This document shows, piece after piece, positions 17,788-28,633 of a stretch of DNA of 64,000 nt; the first letter of the stretch is position 1, and each line of letters opens with the position of its first letter. The DNA comes from JACQFZ01 sp036381895. GTDB lineage: Bacteria > Pseudomonadota > Gammaproteobacteria > Acidiferrobacterales > Sulfurifustaceae. Position numbers and translations under genes: made by a program. The DNA lies in NCBI GenBank assembly GCA_036381895.1, contig DASVBY010000002.1, forward strand, positions 16,755 through 80,754, given 5' to 3'. The notes under the pieces were generated by a model. That model saw nothing but the letters and a program-made list of their open reading frames with translations, made no database searches and was not told the DNA's origin.

Positions 17788-18715
17788 ATGGCGGTGATCG
17801 TCACGAGCGAGTTCATCGTGGTCGGGCTGCCGCCGGCGATGGCGCGCGATCTCGGCGTGTCGCTCGAGCGGGCCGGACGCTTGGTCTCCGGGTTCGCGCT
17901 TGCCGGCGCGCTCGCGGGACCGCCGCTCACGCTGCTGCTCGCCCGGCTGGACGCGCGGCGCGTGCTCGCTTCCGTGCTCCTCGCGTACGCGCTGACCAAC
18001 GCCGTCATCGCCGCGGCTTCCCCCGATGCGCGCACGGGTCGCCGTCGGCGTTCGGCCCGCAGCTCGCGGTGCTGGGCGCGCGGCGGCTCAGCGCTCATCT
18101 CGCGCTTACTGCGCCGCTCTTCGTCGCCATGTTCGCCGCGTACACCTACTTCGCGGCGCTGCTCGAAGGCGTCGCCGGATTCGGCGAGCGCGAGACGGCA
18201 CTCGCACTCTTCGGCTTCGGCATCGCCGGGCTCGCCGGCAACTGGCTGGCGGACCGCGGTGCCGAGCGCGACGCGACCCGGGCAACGGCGGCTGCGGCGC
18301 TCGCGCTCGGTATCGCGCAGTTCGCTGCCTCTACGGCGAGCGGGCGCGGCCCGCTGCTCGCGCTCGCGGTCTGGGGCGCGGCCCACGCCGCGTTGTTCGT
18401 TCTGTGTCACCTGCGCGCCATGCACGTCGCGCCGCAGGCGCCCGCGTTCGCCGGCGCGCTCAACATATCGGTATGCAACATCGGCATTGCCGCGGGCGCG
18501 CCGCGGGCGGACAAGCGCTCGCGGTGTTCGGCGTCGCGGCCACCGGCATGCTGGGTGCGGCCCTGGCGCTCGTTGCGCTCGCGTTCGCGCTCGTCCTGGA
18601 GCCAATCGGAAATGACGCGCAAGATCTAGCGTCGGCCGCACATCGGGAAACGGTACGGAAGCCGCCGTCTCCAACGCAGCACAGCGATGAGAGGGAAGCT
18701 GCGCGGCTCAGGTAG
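17788..18715 (+). pseudogene. Decayed MFS transporter
   Basis: Pieces of a major-facilitator transporter are spread over three frames. The first (from ATG 17788) holds the first three membrane segments (VIVTSEFIVVGLPPAMARDLGVS, SGFALAGALAGPPLTLLLARLDARR, LLAYALTNAVIAAASP in parts). Around 18020-18060 the frame changes and the sequence jumps to GSPSAFGPQLAVLGARR, the central loop, so about three membrane segments are missing. The second half (LFVAMFAAYTYFAALLEGV, FGIAGLAGNWLADR) continues to about 18500, where another shift leads to GGQALAVFGVAATGMLGAALALV. The intact family has about 400 residues and 12 segments. It probably was the efflux partner of the upstream TetR/SDR pair. Confidence 0.75.
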
Positions 18716-20687
18716 CCGAGCGCACGGCTTCCCACGCCCGCTTTTCCCGCCTCGACCACCAGTGCTCCAGGGTCTGTGGGAGCATCTCGCCCCGCACTTC
18801 GGCGGGCGCGAGCACGGCGAGCGATCCGCCGGCGATCGGCAGATCGGCATCGGCAATACCCGGCGCGGCCGCGGCGCTCGCGCGCAGCTCGGCCGGGGGC
18901 GCGAGCTCTTCCGGCGTCAGGAGCAGACCGAATCGCTTCAGCGCCGACCCCAGCCGCACGCGGCTCGTCCACAGTGTCAGCGGCACGGCGAGTCCGAGCC
19001 CGACGAGCACGGGCGTCAGCCACCAGAAGAACTGCGGAGCGAGAACGAACGTCGCCGTACCCCAGGCGACGCCGAGCAGCGTCGGTGCGAGGCAATAGTG
19101 CACGGCCTCGCGCCAGGCGACGCTGCGGTCGCCGCGCGCCTGCGTCGCCCACACCACGTTGTGGCCGGCGAGCGTCGCCACCACGAACCAGGCGTGGAAG
19201 CACATCATCAGCGGAGCGAGCAGGATCGAGAACAGCACCTCGACGAGCGCGCTCGCGATCAGCCGGCATGCGCCGCCGAATGCGGCGCGCTGCGCGCGGC
19301 TGCCGAGGCACAGCATCAGACCGCAGAGCTTCGGCAGGCCGAGCATGGCGAGCGTCACCACGAGGAGCGAGACGATCTGCTCGGTCTTCGTGATCGGCCA
19401 GACGGGGAACAGCTGATAGCCGGGCTGGAAGAAACTGTGCGGGACGAGCGCGCGGCCGATGGCGTCTGCCGTGCTCAACCCGAGCAACAGCAGCCACAGC
19501 AGCGAGGCCACGTACGCGAGGGCGCCGAGCAGGAAATGCAGGCGGCTGAGCGGATGCAGGCCGTGAAGCGCAAGCAGCTTCAGGTGCTGCAGATTGCCCT
19601 GCGCCCAGCGGCGGTCGCGCCTGGCGAAATCGAGCACATTGGCCGGCATGCCCTCGTAGCTGCCCTCGAGATCGGGCAGCAGATAGACGTGCCAGCCGGC
19701 GCGGCGCATGAACGCGGCCTCGACGAAGTCGTGGCTCAGGATCTCGCCGCCGAGCGGCGGCTCGCCGGGCAGCACCGGCAGCGCGCAATGCTGCATGAAC
19801 GGCGCTACGCGCAGGATCGCGTTGTGTCCCCAGTAGTTGCCGGCGCCGATCTGCCAGAAACTGAGGCCGGTGGCGAGCATCGGGCTGTAGAGCCGCGAGG
19901 CGAACTGCACCAGCCGGGCGAAGAGCGTACGCTGGCCGACCGGCAGCGGCACCGTCTGGATGATTCCGGCGCGCGGGAGCGCCTGCATCGTCCGCACGAG
20001 CGCGAGCAGCGTGCCGCCCGACATGATGCTGTCGGCATCGAGCACGACCATGAAGTCGTAGCGCCGGCCCCAGCGGCGGCAGAACTCGGCAATGTTGCCC
20101 GCCTTGCGCCCCGCATTGTGCTCGCGACGGCGATAGTAGAGCTTGAGGTGGGGCGCGAGCCGGCCGCGCAGCGCGAGGAACGCGCGCTGCTCGGCCGCCG
20201 CGAGCGCCGGGTCGGTGGCATCGCTCAGCAGGTAGAAATCGAAGTGCGCGCCGCCGCCGGCGGCGATCAGCGAGCGGGCGGTCGCTTCGAGGCCGGCGCT
20301 CACCTGCGCCGGATCCTCGTTGTAAACCGGCATGACGACCGCGGTGCGCGCGGTGATCGGTGCATCGTCCGTCGGGGCGAAGCGCGCCCGGCGGCGCAGC
20401 GTGATCGGATCGAGCGCCGCGAGCCGCAGCGCGAAGCCGAGCAGCGCGGTCCAGAACGCGATCGCGATCCAGGCGAAGGTCAGCGTGAAGATCGCGAGGA
20501 TCGCGATCTCCGCCACCGTCATGCCGTTCGCCCTGAGGATGTCGAGCATCAGCGCGGCGCCGGCGAAGGTGGTCAGAAGCACCAGCGCGAAGAAGAGCGC
20601 GCGCCGGGCGCGGGGCGCCGGAATCGACGCATCGGGAAGCGACGCCGCGCGCGCGGTGCCGCGGCAACGCGAGCTAGTGGATCTCAC
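18708..20687 (-). CDS. opgH: Glucans biosynthesis glucosyltransferase H
   Basis: This encodes 659 residues. It is a membrane glycosyltransferase of family 2: VVMPVYNEDP (about 118), DAD in MVVLDADSIMSGG, GNYWGHNAILR, and the QxxRW-like motif RRWAQGNLQ. Several membrane segments flank the catalytic domain (LFFALVLLTTFAGAALMLDI at the N-terminus; others after residue 400). With OpgG it makes the linear beta-1,2 backbone of osmoregulated periplasmic glucans from UDP-glucose. The start overlaps the end of opgG by 14 bases, so translation is coupled. It is shorter than the about 850-residue enterobacterial protein at both ends. Confidence 0.92.
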   Translation of the reverse strand: MRSTSSRCRGTARAASLPDASIPAPRARRALFFALVLLTTFAGAALMLDILRANGMTVAEIAILAIFTLTFAWIAIAFWTALLGFALRLAALDPITLRRRARFAPTDDAPITARTAVVMPVYNEDPAQVSAGLEATARSLIAAGGGAHFDFYLLSDATDPALAAAEQRAFLALRGRLAPHLKLYYRRREHNAGRKAGNIAEFCRRWGRRYDFMVVLDADSIMSGGTLLALVRTMQALPRAGIIQTVPLPVGQRTLFARLVQFASRLYSPMLATGLSFWQIGAGNYWGHNAILRVAPFMQHCALPVLPGEPPLGGEILSHDFVEAAFMRRAGWHVYLLPDLEGSYEGMPANVLDFARRDRRWAQGNLQHLKLLALHGLHPLSRLHFLLGALAYVASLLWLLLLGLSTADAIGRALVPHSFFQPGYQLFPVWPITKTEQIVSLLVVTLAMLGLPKLCGLMLCLGSRAQRAAFGGACRLIASALVEVLFSILLAPLMMCFHAWFVVATLAGHNVVWATQARGDRSVAWREAVHYCLAPTLLGVAWGTATFVLAPQFFWWLTPVLVGLGLAVPLTLWTSRVRLGSALKRFGLLLTPEELAPPAELRASAAAAPGIADADLPIAGGSLAVLAPAEVRGEMLPQTLEHWWSRREKRAWEAVRSAT

Positions 20688-22251
20688 GCGGCGACCAGAC
20701 GTAGTTCCAGGTTTCGGTCAGGCGCCTGCCGTCGAGCTCGAGGAAGAGCCGCATGTCGACGGCTTCGGCGCTCGTCGGGGCGAGGCGGAACGACACGCGC
20801 CAGCCGCCCGAGGCGGGGATGCGCTGCACGGTCAGGTCCGACACCTCGCCCCCCGTGGCGGTGAGCCTGGCTGCGACCGGCTGCGTCTCGGCGAGCAGCG
20901 GCAGCTCGCCGCCCGCGAAATCGACGAGGAAGCGCCGCAGGCTGCGCGGCGGCTTCTTCGCGGTCCCCGGCACCGCGCCCCAGCCGATGCGCGTGCGCTC
21001 GACGCGGGCGAGGGCCGCACCCGGCGGTGATGCGAGCATCGCGCGCAGGCGATACGCGACGGTGCGGCTCTCGCCGGCCGCGAGCGGCTGCTCGGGCACC
21101 CAGAAGGCGACGATGTTGTCGTGAATCTCCTCGGCCGACGGAATCTCGACCAGGTGCACCGCGCCCTTGCCCCACACGCCGCACGGCTCGATCCAGAAGC
21201 TCGGCCGGCGCTCGAAATGCGATTCCAGGTCGAGGTAGTGCTCGAACCGCCGATCGCGCTGCAGCAGGCCGAAGCCGCGCGGATTCTCGTCGAGCAGCGC
21301 CGTGACGCGCAGCGCCTGCGGATTGGTGAGCGGCCGCCAGATCCACTCGCCCGCGTGCGTGTGCATGAGCAGACCGTCCGAGTCGTGCACTTCCGGACGG
21401 TAATCGTCGACGTCGCGCGCATGATTCTCGCCGAAGAAGAACATGCTCGTGAGCGGCGCGATGCCGAGCCGCTCGACGTTCGCGCGCGCGTAGAGCGTCG
21501 CCTCGACGTCCATTACCGTCTCGTCGCCGGGCGTTATGCGGAAGCGGTAGGCGCCGGTCACCGACCGGCTGTCGAGGAGCGCGTAGATCGTCATCGCGGT
21601 GGCGTTGCGCGCCGGGCGCACCAGCCAGAACTCGCGGAACGCCGGGAACTCCTCGCCTTTCGGCAGGGCGGTGTCGACGGCGAGACCGCGCGCCGAGAGG
21701 CCGTAGACCTGATTGCGTCCGAGCAGGCGGAAGTACGAGGCGCCGAGGAACGCCACGAGCTCGTCCTTGTAGTCCGGGCGGTTCAGCGGATAGTGGACGC
21801 GAAAACCGGCGAAATGCAGATCCGGCGGCATCGCCGCGCCGAGCCCCGTGTTGCCGTAGTCGAACATGTCGCGGTCGAAGCGCAGCGGACGCACCACGCC
21901 GTCGACGACCGTATGGATTTTCACCGGATCGCGATACAGGTAGCCCAGGTGGAACAGCTGCACCTCGAACGGACTCTCGCCGCGCCACAACGCCTTCGCC
22001 GGGCGGAAACGAATGTCGCGATAGGCGTCGTAGTCGATGGCCGCGAGCGCCGGCGGAAGCCCGTAGCGCGGCGGCGCGTAGGGCTGCGCGGCGAGCGCGC
22101 GCGCCTGTTCCGCGACCTGCGCGAAAACCGGGTCCGCGTCCGGCGGCGCGCCGGCTGCCGCCGCGGCGCCGCCGAACAGCATCCAGGCGGCGGCCGCGGC
22201 GCGAACGATACGGAGGGATTCGAAGGTGTGATGCTTGCTCGCGTGATGCAT
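20674..22251 (-). CDS. opgG: Glucan biosynthesis protein G (periplasmic)
   Basis: This encodes 525 residues, near the family's usual about 510. The start is ATG 22251, giving a signal peptide (ESLRIVRAAAAAWMLFGGAAAAAGA). Conserved family features include VFAQVAEQARALAAQPY, FHLGYLYRDPVKIHTV, ASYFRLLGRNQVYGLSARGL, FFGENHARDVDDYRPEVHDS and GVWGKGAVHLVEIPS. OpgG acts in the periplasm on osmoregulated glucans made by OpgH, the next gene. The order opgG-opgH with overlap is the standard operon. Confidence 0.93.
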   Translation of the reverse strand: MHHASKHHTFESLRIVRAAAAAWMLFGGAAAAAGAPPDADPVFAQVAEQARALAAQPYAPPRYGLPPALAAIDYDAYRDIRFRPAKALWRGESPFEVQLFHLGYLYRDPVKIHTVVDGVVRPLRFDRDMFDYGNTGLGAAMPPDLHFAGFRVHYPLNRPDYKDELVAFLGASYFRLLGRNQVYGLSARGLAVDTALPKGEEFPAFREFWLVRPARNATAMTIYALLDSRSVTGAYRFRITPGDETVMDVEATLYARANVERLGIAPLTSMFFFGENHARDVDDYRPEVHDSDGLLMHTHAGEWIWRPLTNPQALRVTALLDENPRGFGLLQRDRRFEHYLDLESHFERRPSFWIEPCGVWGKGAVHLVEIPSAEEIHDNIVAFWVPEQPLAAGESRTVAYRLRAMLASPPGAALARVERTRIGWGAVPGTAKKPPRSLRRFLVDFAGGELPLLAETQPVAARLTATGGEVSDLTVQRIPASGGWRVSFRLAPTSAEAVDMRLFLELDGRRLTETWNYVWSPREIH

Positions 22252-22654
22252 GGTTTCCCGAACGTGCGTCTCGTGCTGCGCGCGGCGGCGCGGTCGCTTC
22301 CTCTGACGGCCGGGGCGGGAGAAAGCGCAAGCGAATCGTCGGACGCCCTGCGCCGCTCGTTCGGATCCGCTTCGACGGGGCGCGCAGCCGACCGCGGCGC
22401 GGCCGTGCCGCGCGGCGCTCGAACGAAGGTGGTGGTCCTTTCCTTGTTGGTGACGGAGGTCCGTGCTCCGGCCGCGTAGAGGCAAGCGCCGTGCCAGTCG
22501 TCGCCGCGGGCGGAAAAGCGAGGTGTCTCAGGAGCTTGTAGCTAAGAAGGTCGAGAGCGTCGCGCGCGCGTCGTAGCCGGTCGGCGACGCGGATTCCGGT
22601 TCGGACGCTAAGTAGCGGTCGCCGCGGGTGAATTGGTGTCGCCGCGTGGCTACA
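22252..22654. other. Gene-free stretch
   Basis: About 400 bases between opgG and the response-regulator gene, both on the minus strand. No credible gene is seen. It should include the opgGH promoter. I found no T-rich terminator hairpin behind the response regulator. Confidence 0.35.
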
Positions 22655-24004
<1,350 letters not shown>

Positions 24005-24507
24005 CGGCCTCTCCAGTAACGGCGGGCTGAACGACGCGTTCGATCGCGGTGAGCGCGTCGATCTTCTGCTGCGCCTCGCTCAACGCCCTGCGCAGCTCCT
24101 GCAGCTCGCGCGCCGCGCGCTCGCGCTGCCCGAGCACGTGCAGGTAAACGTCGATCAGGTCGTGGGCGCCGCGCGTGAGGCGCTCCGGCGCCTCGACCGC
24201 TCTTTGCAGCAGGTCGCGCGCGACCGCCGGATCGTAGCCCCGGTGCCCGGGCCAGCCCCGGATCAGTCCGAGCCGCAGGCGGTTCTCGGGCGTCGGGTCG
24301 AGCAGCGCCGCGATGGTCGCCCGCTCGAGCATGTCGGCGCGCTCCTCCGGGCCGGCCGCGAGGAACAGCCGCAGCGCGGCAAGGACGTCATCGGCCGAAG
24401 CCGGAGCGAGCGCGGCGGACGGCGGCGCGGCTGCCGGTGCCTGCGCCGGCGGCGCGAACGCGCAGGCGGCGAGCGACGCCGCGAGGAGCAGCGCGGCGAG
24501 CGCGCGT

Positions 24508-25941
24508 TCAAGCCGCGGCCGGCTGTGGCAGGAAAATGCGGAGATTGGCACCGCAGAGCACTCCCTCGGTTATGTCGACGTGCCCGCCGTGCGCGCGCAC
24601 GAACGCGCGCACCACGGAAAGCCCGATGCCGGTCCCGCGCACATGGCCCCGCTGACGCTGCGCGCCCTGATAGAACGGCTCGAACACGCGCTCGCGCTCG
24701 GATGCCGGTATGCCCGGCCCCTCGTCGCCGACCTGCAGCTCGACGCCGCCGCCCACCGGGCGGCTCGCGATGCGGATGCGCCCGCCACGCGGCGAGAACC
24801 TGACCGCATTCGACACCAGATTGTCCAGGATCACGCGCAGCTTGTTCCTGTCCGCGGTCAGCTCGGCGGTCTGCAGATCCTGCTCGATCTGCAGCTGCAG
24901 ACGCTCGGCGGCGAGCCGGTGCTGCGCCAGTACCTCGGCGACCAGCGCACGCAGATCGAGCGGCGCGCACTGCAGCCGGGTCTCGTGCTGCTGCCAGGCG
25001 TTGAAGTCGAGCAGGTCTTCGATTTTCTTCTGCAGGCCGAGGCTGTTGTCCTGCACGATCGACGCGATCTGCTGCTGCGCGGGCGCGAGCCGGCCGACGG
25101 TGCCGTCGAGCAGCAGGTCGACGCCTTCACGAATGTTCGCGAGCGGCGTCTTCAGCTCGTGCGAGACGTGGCTCAGGAACGTGCGCTTCTGCTGCTCGAG
25201 CTCGCGCAATCGCCGGCGCAGCCACTCGAGCCGGCCGCCGAGCTCCTCGACGTCGCGGGCACCGCGCACGGACACGGCGTTGTCGAGTCCGGACTCACCG
25301 AGCTGGCGGATCGCGTTGCCGAGCTGGCGGATCGGCCGCGCGATCAGCACCGCGAAAAGCGCGGCGAGCAGCAGCGCCAGCGGGATCAGCGCCGCCGCCT
25401 GCCAGTAGAGCGCGCGCTGCACGGCGGCGCTGCGGGTCTGAAGCTCGGCGAGCGATGTGTCGATGTCGCGGTCGAGCAGTGCCTTGAGCTCGCGCGCGGC
25501 GGCGTGCAGGCGCTCGAAGCGCTCGACCGCCGCGGCGGTGTCGGCCGAGTCGTAGCGATGTTCGCGCAGCGCCCCCAGGATGACGGCGGCTTCGGATTCG
25601 ATCACCGCGCCCACGCGCCCGCTGTCGAAGGCGCCGTTGCGGTAGCGCGCGAGGATGCCGAGCAGCTGCTCGTGGCGCTCGCCGTAGACGGCGAGGAGAT
25701 CCGGGTTCCCGACGACGCGGTACTGCAGCGCGTTGCGCTCGAGCGTTGTCAGGAGCTCGAGCAGGCGCTGCGTGTCGCGCGCGGCTCTCACGCTTTCCGT
25801 TACCGTCGCGGCGGTCTGGCGCGCGAGCGCATCGACGTACGTGCGTGTGAGCAGTATCGCGACAATGAGCGGTATCGAGACCAGCGCGAATCCGGCGAGA
25901 ACGAGAACGTTCAGCGAGGGCAGGCGCGGCATGCACGACAT
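24508..25941 (-). CDS. glrK: Sensor histidine kinase (GlrK/QseE type)
   Basis: This encodes 477 residues from ATG 25941 (a second ATG at 25932 is also possible). Membrane segments at about 11-32 and 180-202 bracket a helical periplasmic sensor. A HAMP linker is followed by the H-box SHVSHELKTPL with phospho-acceptor His261. The ATPase lobe has the N-box DNLVSNAVRFSP, DEGPGIP and GTGIGLSVV. It should phosphorylate the sigma-54 regulator encoded two genes downstream. Gene order kinase-lipoprotein-regulator is the conserved glr/qse order. Confidence 0.9.
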   Translation of the reverse strand: MSCMPRLPSLNVLVLAGFALVSIPLIVAILLTRTYVDALARQTAATVTESVRAARDTQRLLELLTTLERNALQYRVVGNPDLLAVYGERHEQLLGILARYRNGAFDSGRVGAVIESEAAVILGALREHRYDSADTAAAVERFERLHAAARELKALLDRDIDTSLAELQTRSAAVQRALYWQAAALIPLALLLAALFAVLIARPIRQLGNAIRQLGESGLDNAVSVRGARDVEELGGRLEWLRRRLRELEQQKRTFLSHVSHELKTPLANIREGVDLLLDGTVGRLAPAQQQIASIVQDNSLGLQKKIEDLLDFNAWQQHETRLQCAPLDLRALVAEVLAQHRLAAERLQLQIEQDLQTAELTADRNKLRVILDNLVSNAVRFSPRGGRIRIASRPVGGGVELQVGDEGPGIPASERERVFEPFYQGAQRQRGHVRGTGIGLSVVRAFVRAHGGHVDITEGVLCGANLRIFLPQPAAA

Positions 25942-26362
25942 GATACCGTGCTCGTCGCTTCCTCACGGAGTCGCCGCGCCGCACGCGCGCGAACGATCGT
26001 CGTGCCGTGCCGCCCAGCGCGCGGCGGCGTCGTCGGGAAAGCGGCGGCGCATGCGGCGTCCAAGGTGCCGAGCGCCCGCGGGTTGCCTCCGCCGGCCGCT
26101 CTCTTGCGGCGGGTGCGGTCGGGCCGGACCTTCGTGCCGGCCGCCGGCGGGTATACCTATATATGAGGCGGCGGGCAGGCGGCCGTCGCGGCACGCGTTT
26201 GCCGCAGCAGCGCAGCGTCGGAAGCGACCCGAGAGGGCGCGTTCTGGCGCTTTCGGACTGCCGGTATGATGGGATCGGCGAAACGCGCGCGAATCTTTGG
26301 CGCTCCGCTTCGTTCTAACCAGGCGCGCACCGCCGCCCCCACAACCATAGAGAAGCGGATCC
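25942..26362. other. Divergent intergenic region
   Basis: About 420 bases between the kinase gene (minus) and the LysR gene (plus). No gene is supported. An AT-rich patch near 26150-26166 (tatacctatatatg) is a plausible promoter region for the LysR gene. I looked for a sigma-54 site before the kinase gene and found no full match. Confidence 0.35.
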
Positions 26363-27262
26363 GTGGAATCGGCATACGTCTACTTCGGGGAGGTTGCCCG
26401 GCTCGGTTCGATACGCCAGGCGGCCGAACGCCTCTACATCTCCGCCTCCTCCATCAGCCGCCAGATCGCGAAGCTCGAGCGCGAGTTCGATGCCCCGCTC
26501 CTGATTCGCCGCCCGCAGGGCGTCGAGCTCACGCCCGCCGGGCGCGTCCTGTACGAGTTCATTCAGACCCGCTCCCGCGAGATCGAGCGGCTCAAGGCGT
26601 TCATCGACGATCTCAAGAATCTGCGCCGGGGGCACGTGTCGCTGCGCATCGTCGAAGGGCTGCTCGGCGGCTTTCTGCCGAAGGCGCTCGCCGAATTCGC
26701 CGCGCGCTACCCGGCGATCACGTACGAAGTGAAGGTGGTGGCGACCGACGACGTGATGCTCGCGGTGGCCGAAGGCCGCTGCGACATCGGCATATCGTTC
26801 CATCCGTATCCGCGCGCGAACGTGAAAGCGGTCGCGGAGGTGCGCGAGCCGCTGTTCGTCGTCATGGCGCCGGATCATCCGCTCGCGAACCGCGTTTCGC
26901 TCCGGCTCGCGGACCTCGAGAGCGAGCCGGTGAGCCTGCCGGACAAGACCTTCGGCATCCGCCATCTCATCGACCATGCGGTCAAGATCGGTCCGATCCG
27001 GCTCAACATCCGCTGCGAGACGAACTCGATCGAGATGCTGCGCCGCTTCGCGCTCACGGGCATGGGCGTGTCGTTCCTGCCGGGTTACTCCTTCGAGCAC
27101 GAGGCCGCAGCCGGCAAGCTCGTCGGCGTGCGGCTCACGGACCCCGGGCTGCTGACGACGGTCACGCAGTTCTGCCGTCACGCGGAGATCGAGCTCACCC
27201 CCGCCGCGCGTGCGCTCATGGACGCGCTTATTGAGGCGTCGGGCGCCGTGGTGTTGCGTTAG
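26363..27262 (+). CDS. LysR-family transcriptional regulator
   Basis: This encodes 299 residues from GTG 26363. The winged helix is at the very N-terminus (VARLGSIRQAAERLYISASSISRQIAKLE, in parts), and the substrate-binding domain starts about residue 90 (GHVSLRIVEGLLGGFLPKALAEF). The typical C-terminal lobe includes GMGVSFLPGYSFEHE. It reads in the same direction as the ABC transporter operon that begins 98 bases downstream, and its stop codon lies inside an LTTR-type palindrome. It is the likely regulator of the operon. Inducer unknown, presumably the transported substrate or its product. Confidence 0.85.
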   Translation: MESAYVYFGEVARLGSIRQAAERLYISASSISRQIAKLEREFDAPLLIRRPQGVELTPAGRVLYEFIQTRSREIERLKAFIDDLKNLRRGHVSLRIVEGLLGGFLPKALAEFAARYPAITYEVKVVATDDVMLAVAEGRCDIGISFHPYPRANVKAVAEVREPLFVVMAPDHPLANRVSLRLADLESEPVSLPDKTFGIRHLIDHAVKIGPIRLNIRCETNSIEMLRRFALTGMGVSFLPGYSFEHEAAAGKLVGVRLTDPGLLTTVTQFCRHAEIELTPAARALMDALIEASGAVVLR

Positions 27263-27268
27263 ATGCAA
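27254..27268. promoter_or_regulatory. Candidate LysR-type binding box
   Basis: TTGC at 27254-27257 and GCAA at 27265-27268 form a perfect dyad with the T-N11-A pattern of LysR regulators. The TAG stop of the LysR gene (27260-27262) sits in its centre. It lies about 100 bases upstream of the ABC operon's first start codon. Confidence 0.45.
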
Positions 27269-27360
27269 CGCTGTGTACGAAAATCTCTGCTTTTTTGCCG
27301 CGCAGCGCAAGGCCACAATGCCGGCACGACTTAGCTTTGCGAGAGGGGGTAACCGTGTAC

Positions 27361-28569
27361 ATGTCGAAGAAGCTGCGCACGATGTTCCTCGCCACGGCCG
27401 CCGCCGGGCTGCTCGCGAGCGGCGTCGGAGCGGCAGCCGCCCAGGACGTGATCCGGATCGGCGCGCCGTTGCCGCTCACCGGGCCGCTGTCGCCCGAGGG
27501 CAAGAAGCAGCAGCGCGGCTACGATCTCTGGGCAAAGGCGGTCAACGAGAAGGGCGGCATCAAGGCCGGTGGGCGCTCCTATAAGGTGGAGATCGTGTAC
27601 GTGGACTACGAGTCGAATACGCCGCGCGCGGTCCAGAGCGCCGAACGCCTGATCACCAACGAAAAGGTGAACTTCCTCTTCTCGCCGTTCGGCTCCGGGG
27701 CGGCGAAGGCCGCGAGCAGCGTTTCGGAGCGCTACGGCATCCCGACCATTGCCGCGACCGCCTCCTCGAAGGAGGTGTACGACCAGGGCTACAAGTACCT
27801 GTTCGGCACCTTCACGCCGAACAACACCCTGACCGATCCGCTGACCGAGATCGTCGCCGGGTCGAAGCAGAACGTGCAGACCGTCGCGATCTACGCGCGC
27901 AACGACCTGTTCCCGCTCGCCATCGCCCAGGAGATGGAGAAGTCGGCGAAGCGGCTCGGCTTCAAGGTGCTCTCGTTCGAGAAATACGCGATCGGCACGC
28001 TCGACCACGCCTCGGCGCTCACGGCGATGCGGCAGTCGCGGCCCGACTGGGTGTTCGCCACCGGCTACATCAACGATCTGATCCTGATACGCAAGCAGAT
28101 GGCCGACCTCGGCATCGCGCCGAAGGTTCTCACCATGATCGCGGGTCCCGCGTACCAGGAATTCATCGACGCGGCCGGCCCGTTCGCCGAGAACGTCTCG
28201 AGCGCGGCCTGGTGGCATCCGGCGGTGTCCTATCAGGGCAAGGACATCTTCGGCAGCACCAAGGACTACGTCGAGCGCTTCCGCAAGGAATACGGCGCCA
28301 CCCCGGACTACGCCGAGGCGTCCGCGAGCGCGGCCGGGGCGATCCTGCAGCTCGCGATCGAGAAGGCCGGCAGCATCGATCCGAAGGCGGTGCGGGATGC
28401 GCTCGCGGCCATGGACGTCGTCACCTTCTACGGCCCGATCCGCTTCGGCGAGACCGGCCAGATCGTCTCGCTCGAGCCGCCCGTGTTCCAGATCCAGCAA
28501 GGCAAGGCGGTGGTGGTCTTCCCGCAGCAGGTAAAGCAGGCTGACCTGCGCTTCGGCGGGATTCAGTAG
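27361..28569 (+). CDS. Branched-chain-amino-acid-type ABC transporter substrate-binding protein
   Basis: This encodes 402 residues from ATG 27361; GTG 27355 is an equally placed alternative behind the GAGGGGG ribosome-binding site. The signal peptide ends near GVGAAAAQD. The mature protein begins VIRIGAPLPLTGPLSPEGKKQQ, the LivK-type fold I binding domain, and contains ERLITNEKVNFLFSPFGSG and the EASASAAGAILQLAIEKAG helix. It binds ligand in the periplasm and delivers it to the LivHM permease. Ligands of this family range from amino acids to aromatic and dicarboxylic acids; the enzymes downstream favour a catabolic organic acid. Confidence 0.88.
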   Translation: MSKKLRTMFLATAAAGLLASGVGAAAAQDVIRIGAPLPLTGPLSPEGKKQQRGYDLWAKAVNEKGGIKAGGRSYKVEIVYVDYESNTPRAVQSAERLITNEKVNFLFSPFGSGAAKAASSVSERYGIPTIAATASSKEVYDQGYKYLFGTFTPNNTLTDPLTEIVAGSKQNVQTVAIYARNDLFPLAIAQEMEKSAKRLGFKVLSFEKYAIGTLDHASALTAMRQSRPDWVFATGYINDLILIRKQMADLGIAPKVLTMIAGPAYQEFIDAAGPFAENVSSAAWWHPAVSYQGKDIFGSTKDYVERFRKEYGATPDYAEASASAAGAILQLAIEKAGSIDPKAVRDALAAMDVVTFYGPIRFGETGQIVSLEPPVFQIQQGKAVVVFPQQVKQADLRFGGIQ

Positions 28570-28589
28570 AGAGCCGCTACCGGTGCGGA

Positions 28590-28612
28590 CCGCGGGCGGC
28601 CGCCGCCCGCGG
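28590..28612. repeat. GC-rich hairpin between binding-protein and permease genes
   Basis: A perfect inverted repeat: 11-base arms CCGCGGGCGGC and GCCGCCCGCGG around one central C. It lies in the only long gap (64 bases) within the transporter operon. It has no T-tract, so it is more likely an mRNA-stabilising or attenuating structure than a strong terminator. Confidence 0.6.
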
Positions 28613-28633
28613 CCGCCTCGTCTGCCCCGCACC

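Noticed and set aside
18687..20864. A plus-strand open frame of about 725 codons over opgH
   Set aside because: It mirrors opgH codons and shows no domain; opgH is certain on the other strand.
25942..26020. Sigma-54 promoter for the GlrK-type operon
   Set aside because: A GGCACG-like -24 element is present on the minus strand but no TTGC follows at the right spacing.
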